DNA of 64,000 nucleotides from Patiria miniata (GCF_015706575.1 NW_024037056.1:1822109-1886108); one strand, 5' to 3'; shown: positions 24,401-36,356, counted from the first letter of the stretch. The notes: generated from the sequence alone by a model not told the origin. Translations and numbers: made by a program.

Positions 24401-27400
24401 TTTATCATAATAGCCCAAATCTGTCCTGGTATATTTTGTAATCTATATTCTACCGGCTCACGGCTCAGATTAAGCCGATTATAAATGATGACTTCGTAAG
24501 TGACTGCGTCATACACACGCGCACGCACCACTGACTACTAGCGCCAATTGGCTACACACGCCACTTGATAAAGTACTACATACCGGCACACTTTCGCAAA
24601 AAGTGGTTCGGCCAGCTTTCTATGCAACTCCTCACTGGCCGAGGGTTTTGTGCGTAAGCCTTATCAGTCAGCCGATCACGCTCAGTTGACTTAGGCAAAA
24701 CCGCAAGTCCAAGCATAAAGAATAAGTTAACCGGACCATTTTTTTCCAAGAGTGTGTCTCTAAGGCCCCCCAAAAAAGTCTCCGGTTTCTGGTATGGAGC
24801 TTGCCCAAAAAGTGGTGCGGCGACGCGGCTTTTTTTTTTTTTTGCCTGATTTGTTTTGCCTCAAATGTCGGCTGATGACTGCAAATGGTGCCCGACTAAA
24901 CTTAGTGCAAAGAGGCCACATAAAGCTTATTCTCGATCATAACCCCATCCAAAAACACGTTAAAATTGTGCAGCGGCAGGATTCCAGTCAAACCAGTGAG
25001 TTTGGCGGTTTTGAGACATCATCTTTCATTGAAAAAAAAACGTTTTCATTTTGCCGACGCGCATGGCTACGGCGACGCGCGCGCATACCAGAAACCGGAG
25101 ACTTTTTTTGGCCTAGGTGTACTTCCGCGGTTCCATTGGTTCCATGCTGCGCCGTGTGAAGTGGGCGTGGTTTAAGTTGAGCTGACGTCACACTTACGAA
25201 CCGAATGTCATTATGTAGCACCCTCGAACGTTCAGGAATAAGATTGCATGGTGCAACCTCGTTCCCAGGGGTTACCTTATTTTCAACCAGAGAGCAGGTG
25301 GTGGTGGGAACGTGCTGCACTATACCATGGAAACGAGGTTCGGCATATTGGTCATAATTATTTAGACTCGATTATCAAGGGAGTTAGCCTACTTACGGCC
25401 ACAGAGGTATCGCTAGCAAACACGGTGCGGATATGGCCAGCTGCATGTGTCGCCAGTTGCGCAGGGCGTAAGCAATTGGTGTGAGCGTCACTATACCGAA
25501 GCCCCAAAACATTGAGTTCAGGCTTCCTGCCAAGGTTCGACAGTTCGATGGAAACAGCTCCATTATCATGACGAATTGGACCTGGTTGTATCCCTGTATA
25601 GAATCAAAATGAATGAACTGAAGTTAGCAAATGAGTGTAACTTAATGTTGAATTGTCGCTGGACTTAAAGCCAGTGTTTTGTTGACTGACCGACATGAGT
25701 TGACTGAGCTGACTGAGCTGAGTGACTGACTGAGCCGACTGAGCCGACTGAGCTGACCGAACTGACCGAGCTGACTGAGCTGGCTGAGTTGACTGAGCTG
25801 ACTGAGTTGACTGAGCTGGCTGAGTTGACTGAGCCGACTGAGCTGACTGAGCCGACTGAGCTGACTGACTGACTGAGCTGAGTGACTGACGGAGCCGATC
25901 GACTGAGCTGACTGAGCTGACTGAGCTGAGTTGACTGAGCTGACTGACTGAGTCGACTGAGCTGACTGGGTTGACTGAGCCGACTGAGCTGACTGACTGA
26001 GCCGACTGAGCTGACTGATTGACTGACTGGTATGATTGACTGACTGGGATGACTGAGCTGACTAAGGCCGATGGAGCTGATGGGGTTGGCTGAGCTGACT
26101 GAGCTGACTGATTGACTGACAGACTGATTGACTGACTGAGCTGGCTGAGCTGACTGAGCTGGCTGAGCTGACTGATTGACTGACTGACTGAGCTTACTGA
26201 GCTGGCTGATTGACTGACTGACTGAGCTTACTGAGCTGGCTGAGCTGGCTGAGATGGCTGAGATGGCTGAGCTGACTGAGCTGGCTGAGCTGACTGACTG
26301 AGCTGACTGAGCTGACTGATTGACTGACTGACTGAGCTGACTGAGCTGATTCCCCTGACTGAGCTGGCTGAGCTGACTGATTGACTGACTCCCCTGACCC
26401 CCCCCCCCCCCCCCCCGACTGACTGACTCCCCGACTGACTCCCCGACTGACGGATTATTTTGAAACCTTGGTATAAAACCAATTTCAGGGATTGTTTTCT
26501 TTCGATAATTTCACAGGGTAAAAGCCCTATCTTCACTTTGAACAAGGTTTTTCTCATTAAATAGGCAGGCATGTTTCCGGGTAAGTATTGCCAATGTTCC
26601 TACGTGCCTTTAAGAAAATAAATCATGTAACTTTATATGGGATAATTTTTTTGGCAAGAATAATTATAAATTACTGGTTTTTATTGCATGATACCTGTGC
26701 AAACATTCCGATCAGAAACCAGAGTATCACAACACTTGTGTAGGTCCACAGAAACGCCACCACAATGCCGAACACACCATGAGCGACGCAGGTGCCGAGC
26801 AGGATGATCTTCCTGCCGAACACGTCCGAAAGGTGGCCGAACACTACCGCACCCACGAGCATGCCGGCTAGGAAGATAGACTGCGCGGTCTCGGCCAGTA
26901 TTTTACGGTCGCAGACAAGATCGAACTGCAAAAACACATACATTTAAATAATGATAATGATTAATTATTAGAATTGCGTAATTGTTCATGTGCCAGTGTA
27001 CCATACCCCCTTAAAAAAACCCAATAAAAACACGTTTCACAGTTTTGTTTACTTGACTTCTGTGCATGCAAGATTGTTTGTTGATTTCTTTTTATAGAGT
27101 GTTTAATAAACAACAATAGACCCTATGCATACTTGTAAAATGTTTATCCTGAGGCAATCTTGTCTGTGTATTTAATAAACAGATCTAATAATTTGGCCTA
27201 ACCCTAAACAACTATAAAATTAGACAGAAATTGATAGAGGTTTGCTTTCTGAATGTAATGATGTATTTCTTCCTGCCCTTTCATCTTTACCGTATCCCAA
27301 TAATAATTGACTCTCCAGCTGGGCTACTTAAGGAAGTTAAGGAAAAGTTTGACTAGCCCGCCGCTGTTTTGACTATACCATTTGGCTAGGGGGATACCGT

Positions 27401-28083
27401 TTAAAAGTCGAACCCTGCATATCCCAATGCTTTATACAAACCAGATGCAGCTTTGCGTGTTCTCTCGCCACGGTTAAAATTTTGATGGGCCGTCGGCGGG
27501 GGTGTCTATTGTAACTTGATTCAATGGAATTAGTTTGCCTCCCAATGACATTGAAAAAAAATATGGCATTGAAAAAAAATATGGCCCTACTACTAGTACT
27601 AGGCAATAGTGCAATAGTGCATGTTGAACCATCCAGAACGTTAACAACACATGGTTAAATAATGAAATATGAACCTAGCCTACTCACGTCCGTAACAATG
27701 GTGGATTCGTTATACAGTGCACAATACTCCCACTCTGTGCAGAGAGAGCCTGACGAAGATCCGGGGTTCTCTCCCGTGCATTCTGAATCGGAAGCGTCTG
27801 GCGATGTTCGATTGGAATCATGATTCACCGCGTTTTCCTGATCAGCACCGCCGTGCAACGCTGCGTTCACTGTCCCCCCTGCATCCAACGCTGCTCCTCC
27901 GTGGCCGCCGCTCCATCGCACGCACTCGTAGGACTCGGGTTTGTCCGCCATGAAAATCAGCCCCATCGTGTGCCAGGCCGGAAACCACGTCCCGAGGATG
28001 GTGACGATGACGCTGGTGGCGATCTGATATCGGCCGTATTTGCCGATGTACTCCAGGGCATCGTCTAACTTCTTTCCTGCCAT
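18473..28083 (-). CDS. SLC22-type organic ion transporter, copy 1 (intact, nine exons)
   Basis: Predicted twelve-helix MFS transporter of the plasma membrane, 580 residues. Exons (minus): 28083-27688, 26925-26695, 25593-25397, 24301-24029, 23300-23166, 22306-22221, 21210-21090, 19422-19350 and 18703-18473. All introns are GT-AG, and the exons sum to 1743 nt in one open frame. Exon 1 has TM1 (residues ~20-42) and a large extracellular loop with cysteines and N-x-S/T sites, typical of SLC22. Exon 2 opens FDLVCDR and carries the GRKIILLG loop. Exon 4 has the ARWLLSKGR block, exon 6 WWGRRPS, and exons 7-8 the E-x-x-P-T-x-x-R motif ([13 protein letters not shown]). TM12 ends at [11 protein letters not shown], before a cytosolic tail ending KVDAL. 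Cation, anion or carnitine specificity cannot be read from sequence. It is the last gene transcribed-wise in a head-to-tail cluster of three; introns 2 and 5 contain minisatellites. Confidence 0.9.
18817..19172. repeat. Dispersed ~360-bp repeat, copy 1 (intron 8)
   Basis: Shares with 21,386-21,745 the blocks ATGTCCAACRATTTTGTT, AAACACCCCT, GACTCA.TGGTAGTATTGC, AGGATTGTGAACGTT, AGTGTTTAAGACCAGCCAGC and CGACCAATAGGAATGGT. Both copies have the same orientation and lie in introns of SLC22 copy 1. Confidence 0.75.
19630..20365. repeat. CA-repeat-rich segment with inverted GGGGTACC blocks (intron 7)
   Basis: (CA)n tracts occur at 19,640-19,685, 19,990-20,025 and 20,340-20,360. Between them, CTTGTGGGGTACC and GGTACCCCACAAG (20,246-20,326) and GTGTGGACGTGGGCAAGTCC with its inverted relatives (19,895-19,975) form imperfect palindromes. 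It lies in intron 7 of SLC22 copy 1. No gene is seen. Confidence 0.6.
21386..21745. repeat. Dispersed ~360-bp repeat, copy 2 (intron 6)
   Basis: Direct-repeat partner of 18,817-19,172, of similar length and in the same orientation. It lies in the neighbouring part of the same gene, about 2.5 kb away, so recombination between the two copies would remove exon 8 and exon 7. Confidence 0.75.
22310..22690. repeat. ~15-bp minisatellite with AGGTCA half-sites (intron 5 of copy 1)
   Basis: Irregular tandem units of the form AAAGGTCAATGACAC, roughly twenty of them, start four bases from the exon 6 acceptor. The first unit contains a perfect DR1, AGGTCAAAGGTCA, at 22,320-22,332. Most later units keep one AGGTCA half-site. 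Confidence 0.85.
22320..22332 (+). promoter_or_regulatory. DR1 nuclear-receptor-type site, SLC22 copy 1 intron 5
   Basis: AGGTCA-A-AGGTCA is a perfect direct repeat with one-base spacing, the consensus for HNF4, RXR heterodimers and COUP-TF. It sits 14 bases from exon 6. Function is inferred from the motif only. Confidence 0.4.
24772..25109. mobile_element. Foldback element with ~25-bp inverted termini (intron 3)
   Basis: AAAAAAGTCTCCGGTTTCTG at the left is matched by CAGAAACCGGAGACTTTTTT at the right. The interior is non-coding. A related element with GGTCTCTGGTC termini lies at 49,085-49,420. Confidence 0.7.
25249..25340. repeat. CAACCTCGTTCCCA short foldback repeat (intron 3, copy 1)
   Basis: A ~90-bp element beginning CAACCTCGTTCCCAGGGGTT and ending GGAAACGAGGTT. 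The same insertion is present at 35,814-35,901 in intron 3 of SLC22 copy 2, so it predates that duplication. Other family members are at 32,142-32,234, 54,858-54,960, 57,199-57,262, 57,751-57,823, 58,178-58,257 and 62,433-62,458. Confidence 0.75.
25680..26455. repeat. GACTGAGCTG microsatellite/minisatellite with C-run (intron 2)
   Basis: About 770 bp built from interspersed TGACTGAGC and GGCTGAGC steps with a 5/10-bp periodicity, ending in a run of about 17 C near 26,398-26,416 and several CCCCGACTGACT steps. It lies in intron 2 of SLC22 copy 1 and is absent from intron 2 of copies 2 and 3. Confidence 0.9.
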
Positions 28084-28771
28084 GTTTATAAGCGTATCTT
28101 GAAGAATGCACTACATATCCAGGTACGTGAACATACGGCGCGGACGCGTCCGGTGCATGAAATCAAAGTGTTGCCCACACGTAGTACGCATGCTCACGGA
28201 ATCAACCAATCGCGCAAGAGGCGATGATTATGGCGGGAATTATTATTTCAGAATGCTTTACCTTAGGGAGACATTCCCATACGATTGTGTACAAACATTT
28301 CCAACCTTTCATGACCGCTAAACTCCCATTTTACCTTATCCTACTCCAAGAATTTTGGTACATGTACATTTGTGTTACATTAGGGAGACATTGAAATGTC
28401 TTTCCCCCACGTTTAAACACCCACAGCGACTTTTGCCATTTGTTACATCATCCAATTTTTTTTTTTACAATTTGTTTAGTAAATAATAGGCGTCATTTTC
28501 AGAAAATGAACCATTTTGCCCCCCCCCCAACAAAAACAAATCCTGAGTAAGCCAGCCTTTCTATCGGTTATCTAAACTTTATCGATGACAACTTGTGCCG
28601 TTTTCGACCTACATACGAATCTTTATTTCTGGAAATATAAAATCAGATCCCCCCCCCCCAAAAAAAACCCCCAAACTTTTGAATACTTAACATTACTTGC
28701 CGATCTAGTCAGTGGGCAAGTCCAAGAATTCGAACACGCTATGTCCCAAATCTACGTAATTTTTGGATTGG
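28084..28771. other. 5' flank of SLC22 copy 1
   Basis: The first ~110 bases upstream of the start codon resemble the matching region upstream of copy 2 (ACATACGGCGCGG...GTGCRTGAAATCAA), so promoter sequence was probably duplicated with the gene. The rest shows C-runs and AT-rich sequence with no further gene. Confidence 0.5.
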
Positions 28772-29790
28772 TTTGAGAAAAATAATTGTTTTGCCAATTT
28801 TTTTGATCAAAAATTTAAGGCTAACCCCTTACATTTTTTTTCAATTTTGGCCGAAAAATTTGGCCGAAAAATGAAACTTTATATATTATTCATATATATA
28901 TCTATATTTCTTATTTAAAAAATATGTAGCACCAAAATAATAATGAATGGAAAGCCAATTTCATGAACTACTTTTAGATGAAAAAAAAACCGCAATTGCT
29001 CAATCCGTACAAAGAATATCACCATTTAAACACAATGACCCTAAAACCTGTTTCGTCCAAAAAAAAGCAATTTATTGTGCGTTCTGACTGTTTGGAACAA
29101 CAAAGAAAATGATACAGAATACTTGTTTCAACAACTGTCAACAATCATGTTCATAATGTTTTTTATTAACACCCCTACTTAGGCAAACAACATGAATTTT
29201 TTACAATTTTGGCCGAAAAAGTAAATTGCTGGATACTTGGAGGGAGGGTGCTAGAACACATTCCAACTCGACTTTTGGACATGCAGAGGTGTTGTTTTAA
29301 AGGGAAAAAAAGTGTCGAAACTTTTGGGAAAACTTGTCAAAAATAATTAAAATTCTGACAAACTTGATGATTTCTGCCCAAATCTTCATAATTCAGGTCT
29401 TTTAATATTAATTGCGGCTCCTCTTACATCCGGATACATTTCTGAATTGTTTGGAGACATTTATTTTGGCCAATTTTGATCAAAAATGGAATGCTAACCC
29501 CTTGCATTTTTTTTCTTCAATTTTTGGGTGAATGAAATTGCTTGAAAGTTGAAGAGAAGGTGCCTAAAGGGCCCTACAACACATTCCAACTCGACTTCTG
29601 GACAAATGTGCTGTTTCAAAGAAAAAATGCGTCGAGAATTTGGGATGAAATCATTAAAAATATGTAAGTATTTTTCTCTCAACAAATTCATGATTGTTGC
29701 CTAAAGCTTTAAAAATGTTGGTCTTTGAATAGTGACTAAAACTCCTCTTGCATCCAGACACATTTCTAAACTGTTTGGAGAAAAGTGTTC
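28772..29790. repeat. Decayed relatives of the 322-bp satellite
   Basis: Blocks such as AAGGCTAACCCCTT, TTTTCAATTTTGGCCGAAAAA, AAATTGCT, AAAGGGCCCTACAACACATTCC and CTCTTGCATCCAGAC recur in satellite order with 322-like spacing but heavy divergence. About three degenerate monomers are present, interrupted by unrelated AT-rich sequence near 28,880-29,200. Confidence 0.8.
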
Positions 29791-29808
29791 TGAAGACATC
29801 CGAACCCT

Positions 29809-29884
29809 TCAAGCTCGGTGGTCGAGTGGTAAAACATCTGCACTTCTAAGCAGGAGGTCGGGAGTTCGAATTCTACCCGGGTAG
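29809..29884 (+). repeat. tRNA-Ser-like SINE head
   Basis: GCTCGGTGGTCGAGTGGTAA carries an A-box-like core (TGGTCGAGTGG) and GAGTTCGAATTC a B-box-like core. The anticodon-arm region has CTGC/GCAG pairing around an eight-base loop. Arms are degenerate compared with a working tRNA, and the sequence recurs at 8037-8090 and 52,397-52,462, so I call it a SINE and not a tRNA gene. Confidence 0.65.
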
Positions 29885-31438
29885 TTGTTTTTTTCCCCTG
29901 CTTTCCTTGGAAGCTCTCGGTCAACATTTAGTATACAGTGATAATAAATATACGTCAGTAAAAGGTAATACTGATTGCTAAATGACAAAATATAATATCG
30001 ATCAAATTACTGATCGTCAGATACATTTCCCAATATCGATAATGCATCTTCAGCATCGACATCACACCTGCTCTATATACTATTGCTTTATTCGGTTTAA
30101 AAAAATATATATCCGAATAATTTTATTTCAAAGAGATTCGATTCGCGTAAAAAGAATCGATTAAAGTGCGTCGACTTTGGAACCATCTTCGATCTTCGCA
30201 TCGGTTGTGGGTGTGCATACCGCTGTATTCGGTTCCGGAGTTTTCTGTACTTTCTTTCCGATATTTCTTGCATCTTCCAGCGACTCTGGAAGCGGCTTGT
30301 TTCCGGTTTCGGGAAGAATCGGAACCAAGATGGCCGCCAGGATGCACAACCCTCCGAAAAGAGTCAGCGGAAGGAAAGACGCAAAATCATCCTTCGAAAG
30401 AGAGAAAACAGGAAGAAATTTGGAATAGATCGAGATTATTAACCCTATTATTGTTCAGATCTTAAGATCTTCCTGAGGTTCAACAATGTCTATACTACTA
30501 TATCCCTTACTATAAGTAGGTAACTCAGCGTTACAGATGTCTGTTTCATGACAACTCTGCCAATATTGGCCTATCAGAATCAACATTTCAAGCTCACGCC
30601 TCCAACACTGACCAATCAAATTCGTTCCTCTGGGTCTGATGACTGGTTACCTTGAAAAGAAATTAAGTTAATTGCTTCTTCTTTTTTCAAAAGTTAACAT
30701 TTTATTTTCGAACTATATTTCGTTTATTTTGTGCATTAATTTTAGAGATGAATTGATGATCAGTTACTTTTTGCCAAGAAAAACCTTAAGAAAAAATTAA
30801 CGTTTGACTGGTTCTCTGCAAATAGGTTTGTTCATTATCTAAGATGCAGTTAGTCTATGGTCTATGGACCGTTGATGCGAGCAGATTCGGTGATTTATTA
30901 TGCAAAACAAGACTGCGTCTTGACCTCGAGATTTTGACCATTCCGCGGGCGCCTTCTATTGGGTCTTCCGGCCGTAACCCGTTGTTGTATAACAAAAACA
31001 TGTCAGCCAACTTGACCAATCAACAGCTTAGTCCACATTCTGATCGAAATGGCGTCACAATTTCCAAAGGCGACTCCGATTTCTGGCGTCTCTCCGATTT
31101 CTGTTGGACAACATGTGATACTCGGACTAAAATGTAATGCGCATGTAAAAAGGCTTATTTCCAAACTCACCAAATATATCACGAAGGGAGCCGTTATCAA
31201 GCCCACACTTCCACACACAGCACCTACACCAAAACCTATATTCCTGCAAAACCATAAACGACAAATTGGAAAACTTCACAAAATGCACTGCGCAAACCAC
31301 ACCACATGGAAGACATTAAACACATAGGACTTTGTCTAGTTCATGAATTCTATCGACGTTAATAATTTGCTCCAAACATTTCCAGAACTGAAATTCTCCA
31401 CCGAGAACTAGACTGTATGCCCAACTTCTGTTATTATA

Positions 31439-31945
31439 CAGGGTGAGTAAAAAAACCCGAAACCAAATTGTCAGGACCATTGTTTTAGTGAAGTTCTGCA
31501 TGTAGCACTTTCAAAATCTAGGATATGAAAGCCAAATTCATAAGCTTTCTTTTAGTACAAGAATACTTCAAATCACTTATGTACTTTTCAAGTTACGGAG
31601 TTTTAAACACAACCATTGTTTTAAGGTTCCGTCCACGGATCACAAAAAAAGGTCAGTGTTCTTTCAGCAAACGAAAACGAATCACATAAGGATGTGTGTG
31701 AATTGTTTTCGTTTTGCTGAAAGAACGCACACCTTTTTGTGATACGTGGACAGAGCTTTAAAACTATGGTTGTGTTTAAAACTCCGGAACTTGAAAGGTA
31801 AATGAGTGATTTGAATGATTCTTGTACTAAAAGAAAGCTTATGAATTGGGCTTTCATATCCTAGATTTTGAGAGTGATGCATGCAGAACTTCACTAAAAC
31901 AATGGTCCCGACATTTGGGTTTCGTTTTTTTTTTTACTCACCCTG
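31439..31945. mobile_element. CAGGGTGAGT-type MITE, copy D, full length
   Basis: A 507-bp near-palindrome starting CAGGGTGAGTAAAAAAACC and ending TTTTTACTCACCCTG, flanked by TA on both sides. It lies in intron 7 of SLC22 copy 2 and is absent at the matching place in copy 1, so it inserted after the duplication. Confidence 0.85.
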
Positions 31946-32141
31946 TATTCTCTTCGATTTTGATTCCACTGAGATTCTGGAATTGATTCACCGGATAATT
32001 TCGTTCATGATTCCTGTATCAGTTGTATAGGGTTCACAGTGATGACATTCTGGTCATGGGAGAAAACTGAAACACTTGGTGGCAGCATACACAACGGTCC
32101 TTTTCTATCGAGTGTGTCATTTTGAACATGCCCACATTCAA

Positions 32142-32234
32142 CCTCGTTCCCATGGTGTCGAGCAGTGCGCACCTACAACTACCTGGTACTATTGGAAACG
32201 AGGTTGAAAATAAGGTAAGCCCTGGGAACGAGGT
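32142..32234. repeat. CAACCTCGTTCCCA short foldback repeat (intron 7, copy 2)
   Basis: Begins CAACCTCGTTCCCATGGTGT and ends with the inverse CTGGGAACGAGGTTG. Internal arms GGAAACGAGGTTGAAAATAA belong to the same family as 25,249-25,340. Confidence 0.75.
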
Positions 32235-32924
32235 TGGCCCACATAATCAAAGGCCGGGGTATTTTTCTAACACAAGCGGCTCAAAATTATCCGATTAGAA
32301 ATATGGAGACCATAATATATTTGCAGTTCTGGCAAAATAAACGGGCGGCTGACATTACCTTACAGACGTGGGCAAAATCTCCGTGCAGCAAATTAAATTG
32401 ATGGCATATGCGCAGACGATGCAGAGTTTGACCAACATGGCGACGACAGTGATTACGATGGTCAAATCGGTGCCGTCCGCTAACAGAAAAAAAATTAAAA
32501 ACCCTAAAGAGTCATTTGTTACTTTCGCCATAAAAAAATACAACTCTGCTTTTTTCTAAAAGCAAAGCAAATACTTTTAGAATGAGGCATCAAACGAACA
32601 AATCTACTCAATGTTATAGTTATGGCATAATAACAATATTCTCGAATTATTGGCGGAACAGTACAGTTCTCGACTGGTTTCCGCCTCCATTTCAGGATCG
32701 ATAATATATAGGTACTGGGAACCATTCTGCTTTTTTGCGGAGGGCCAGTTTTTATTTTTTCCATTAAAAAAAATCATGAAAACAAGATGAAAGTTAGGAA
32801 AATACTCGACGTTGAAGAGCACAGAAAGTATGCCTTCAACAATAATTGAGGAATTTCACGTGACGTCATAGGCCAGTGGTCACCCACACGCCAGCCATAT
32901 TGGCGGCCTACGCTTGCAGACTAG

Positions 32925-33140
32925 TTATAAACTGCCATGGACCTCAGTGATGAAAACGACCACTTCCGAAATTCAGGAAAAATACTCACAACTCTCCACA
33001 GTGTTTCAGAGTTTTTGAGACACACATCAAATTAAAGCCTATTCCATCATCTTTCATCTTCTGTTCAATTTTGTTTGGGGTGAACCAACGAATTGAATTT
33101 TTGGAGAAAACTCCATCCAAAGATGATCAATGCAATTAAA
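32925..33140. repeat. Dispersed repeat shared with 4270-4465
   Basis: Matches the sulfotransferase intron repeat over AATACTCACAACTCTCC and the following blocks. It is part of an insertion (about 32,830-33,250) that separates otherwise co-linear intron 6 sequence shared by SLC22 copies 1 and 2. Confidence 0.6.
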
Positions 33141-33556
33141 CATAACGCAATGTACAAGTACTGTACGATCAATCGATCGAGTGCCGCACTAGCCGTCCAA
33201 AATGGCGGATCTGTCACCTTTCACGTGATAAGGTCACGTGGATGCAAAACCTCACTACTATAGATTAACGGTCAATAAAATGAGCGGTGGGACTAATTAA
33301 AATCGTCATGAGAATTCAGTACTTCAACATCTGTCTAGGAAAAACATGGAAAAAAGGTAAATAGAGTGTCGGTCCTTGGAGGCTCAGCGCCCCCTGAAAA
33401 ATCCCTGGCTTTAAATTATAAAAAAAAGGAAATTCGTTTGCAAATAGTTCACTGACCTGTCTGTTCCGGCAGAAATGCTGTGACTATACTCGCAGCTCCG
33501 GAAACTAAAAAGAAGAGACATAAAGATGGACGGCGCCCCCACCTGAATGGCACAAA

Positions 33557-33569
33557 AGGTCAAAGGTCA
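33557..33569 (+). promoter_or_regulatory. DR1 nuclear-receptor-type site, SLC22 copy 2 intron 5
   Basis: A perfect AGGTCA-A-AGGTCA, 15 bases from exon 6, at the place equivalent to the copy 1 site. Here the intron is only 162 bp and the repeat is not expanded. Regulatory function is inferred. Confidence 0.4.
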
Positions 33570-35322
33570 ATGACCTGAATTTAACAACATTTCAGCGAAG
33601 GATGAAGTTGTTCGTCACGTTCATCAGTAACTTATATTAAACATGTCATTATGGTACAGAATCTCAATTTGACATAAAAAGCCAAATGAGTATGGTGAAC
33701 CTACCACGTCATTGTGAAGTGGATGATGATGTATCCAGGCACTTCTGCCAAACCGAGAAACAAGAAGTTTGTGTATTTGTTGCCGGCTAGATTGGAGCTA
33801 TTGAGCGATGCGCCATAGTAGGTCCTAAAGAAACAAACCTGCCAAAAAAAAATGTCCATCTCTCACTCAAAACATTATTCATTTTAATGAATACTTTTAA
33901 TAAAAGAAACGTTTCTACATAAAAAGCTTAGTTGAAGGTTATGGGCTCCGAGCGCTAAGAAAAGAGGGCGCGATTTCACCACTTTTGAGAGCTCCGGCCC
34001 CTTGGACTGCTCGTGTGCGTACTGTACTGGTTCGCACGCAAAGTACGCTCGACTTATTTATCCTGAATGTGCGCAAAGCTAAGACGAATTAAACTTGCGA
34101 TTGACTCCCAAACTAATCCCTGCCTCCAACGACTTTGGATCATTCGAAATACGCAGTGGATGGACCGGGAACCAGTCTAGGTCTCCCCAACTCTCCTTTT
34201 CTGGCCGTTGAAGGGGTACTTGTGCACGGAGCCCATAGTAACACAGTGTAAGGGGGCCATTCATTCAGAATAGTCCATGTTTAAAACATTTTTCGAAATC
34301 GTTTTGACCCACCCACCCCAAATTTAAATTTTTAAATGTTGAATGATTATTCAATATATCGTATACACTGAAGAGCAAAGTAATGCTTCTAATGAAGCAG
34401 ATATTTTAGGTCAATGCTCTCCCAGCTCAGGAGTTTTCAATGGCTTTTCCAGGATTCCAAATTTGAAGTTGAAACAGAAGAGGAAATTGCCAAGCACACA
34501 AACTCTGTATAATGTTTGTCAGTTTTCTATGACACAATATTTACAAAAAAATAAAGCCAAATAACATGGCGACTTCGGCTTCGTTATGTTTAGATTTTGC
34601 TGTGTCCAAAAGTGTTGTAGGCTATATCCGGTGGAATCTCACTCAAAATACACGCGTGATGGCGGCCATGTTTATCGCCAAAAAAACGTTGATCGCCCTT
34701 TATTGGTATACCTACCATGCGAAATAGATGATGCACAAGTTCAACAGGACCCTACGAGTTCTCAAGACATCAAGGAACGTGCACTCCTTTTCACTTGGCG
34801 TAGGTAACACTGGGTCAAGCGAATTACTCAGCTCGGAACTTGGCGGATCAATAGTTGTCTCTTTAATGAGGAACCCGCCGGAAGGGGGCGCTACACCGTT
34901 CCAACGCGCCATCTTGTGGAGGATCTTTTGGGCGTCTTCGATGCGGCCTTTGGATAGTAACCACCGCGCAGATTCGTCCAAAATCCTGTTCAAAATCCAT
35001 CATTATTACATTGTTATTTTAAACTCGGAATACGTCTGCATTTTTATATCAGCCCAAATATTTCACCATATGTTTTTAATCTATGCATATTATCATCGCG
35101 CAGTAAGCTGACTATTATTAATAACATGTCAAATTGCGTGAGCTGGGACATTAATACGTATTTATGACGGATAACTTTTGCGGGTTGGCAAACTATGGAA
35201 GGTCAATATTGCAAAAATGAAGAATAGTTAACAAATAGTGAATGTTTATGAGTGCAATGGTAAGAATAATTTCATGAGGTGACAGACGGAAAGTTCCATT
35301 CCATTAAAGCCGAGTGAAAAAC

Positions 35323-35500
35323 AAATAACCGTGTGCTTCGGGGTACACCCGTCCACCAAATTTCGGGCCGGATCGCGATGCTGATGATTCGCACCGGCTT
35401 CACCGTGGCTGAATCAGCCCGTGATTCAGCCACGGTGAAACCAGGAGCGATTCAGCACCGCGATCCGGCCCGAAATTTACCCCGAAACACACGGTTATTT
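35323..35500. mobile_element. Short foldback element in intron 3 of SLC22 copy 2
   Basis: AAATAACCGTGTG at the left pairs with CACACGGTTATTT at the right. Internal arms TTTCGGGCCGGATCGCG and CGCGATCCGGCCCGAAA, and TCACCGTGGCTGAATCA with its inverse, make most of the ~178 bp palindromic. Confidence 0.75.
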
Positions 35501-35813
35501 TTGTCCATTGGTGCGGAAAGGAGCCCTCCTGGCTTCGCCCTCGTGTGCACGGGACGAAAGCAAATTTCCAAGTTTTTATTTGTGCCCCCCAAAACCCACT
35601 TAGGCCAGAAAGTAATGCCTAACGGGCGATTTAAGGGGCTTTTGTAAATAACAAAAACGATAAATCCTGGAGAAATTGAATGACCCGAATATTTGGACCC
35701 CTGTGCATTTTCAATGGACCGCTTTCGCTTCTTGCTGCCAGGCCCATTTATGCGCATGCGAGCATAATTATGAATTTATTAGTAAAAAGGTCCATTCGTA
35801 AAAAGGCGCACTG

Positions 35814-35901
35814 CAACCTCGTCCCCAGGGGTTACCTTATTTTCAACCAGAGAGCAGGTGGTGGTGGGAACGTACCGCTCCACACCATGGGAACGAGGTT
35901 G
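35814..35901. repeat. CAACCTCGTCCCCA short foldback repeat (intron 3, copy 2)
   Basis: Counterpart of 25,249-25,340 at the matching intron position, with the same internal GGTTACCTTATTTTCAACCA block. It was inherited from before the copy 1/copy 2 duplication. Confidence 0.75.
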
Positions 35902-36356
35902 GGCATTTTTGCCATATTTATTTTTGAATCGAGTATCAAGGGAGTTACTTACGGCCACAGAGGTATCGCCAGCAAACACGGTGCGGATATGGCCAGCTGC
36001 ATGTGTCGCCAGTTGCGTAGGGCGTAAGCAATTGGTGTGAGCGCCACCACACCCAAGCCCCAAAACATTGAGTTCAGGCTTCCTGCCAAGGTTCGAGAGT
36101 TCGTTGGGAACAACTCCATTATCATGACGAATTGGACCTGGTTGTAGCCCTAAATCCAATGGATGGGGGAGGGGGGGGGTAGAAAAAAACTTGATTTATT
36201 CGGATCAAATACTTTGATCAAACGCTAAATCCCATGACATATTGCTAAGGGAATGGACGCCAGTAATGACCCTCGCCGAATTATCAGCGTCCAGATTCCA
36301 AACCGGTCTTAAATACAGTGTTTAATACCGGCGAAGCACATAGGGCCTACTTATTA

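Noticed and set aside
29809..29884. Functional tRNA gene
   Set aside because: A- and B-box-like cores are present, but the acceptor stem and T-arm do not pair and the same head recurs at two other places, as expected for a SINE.
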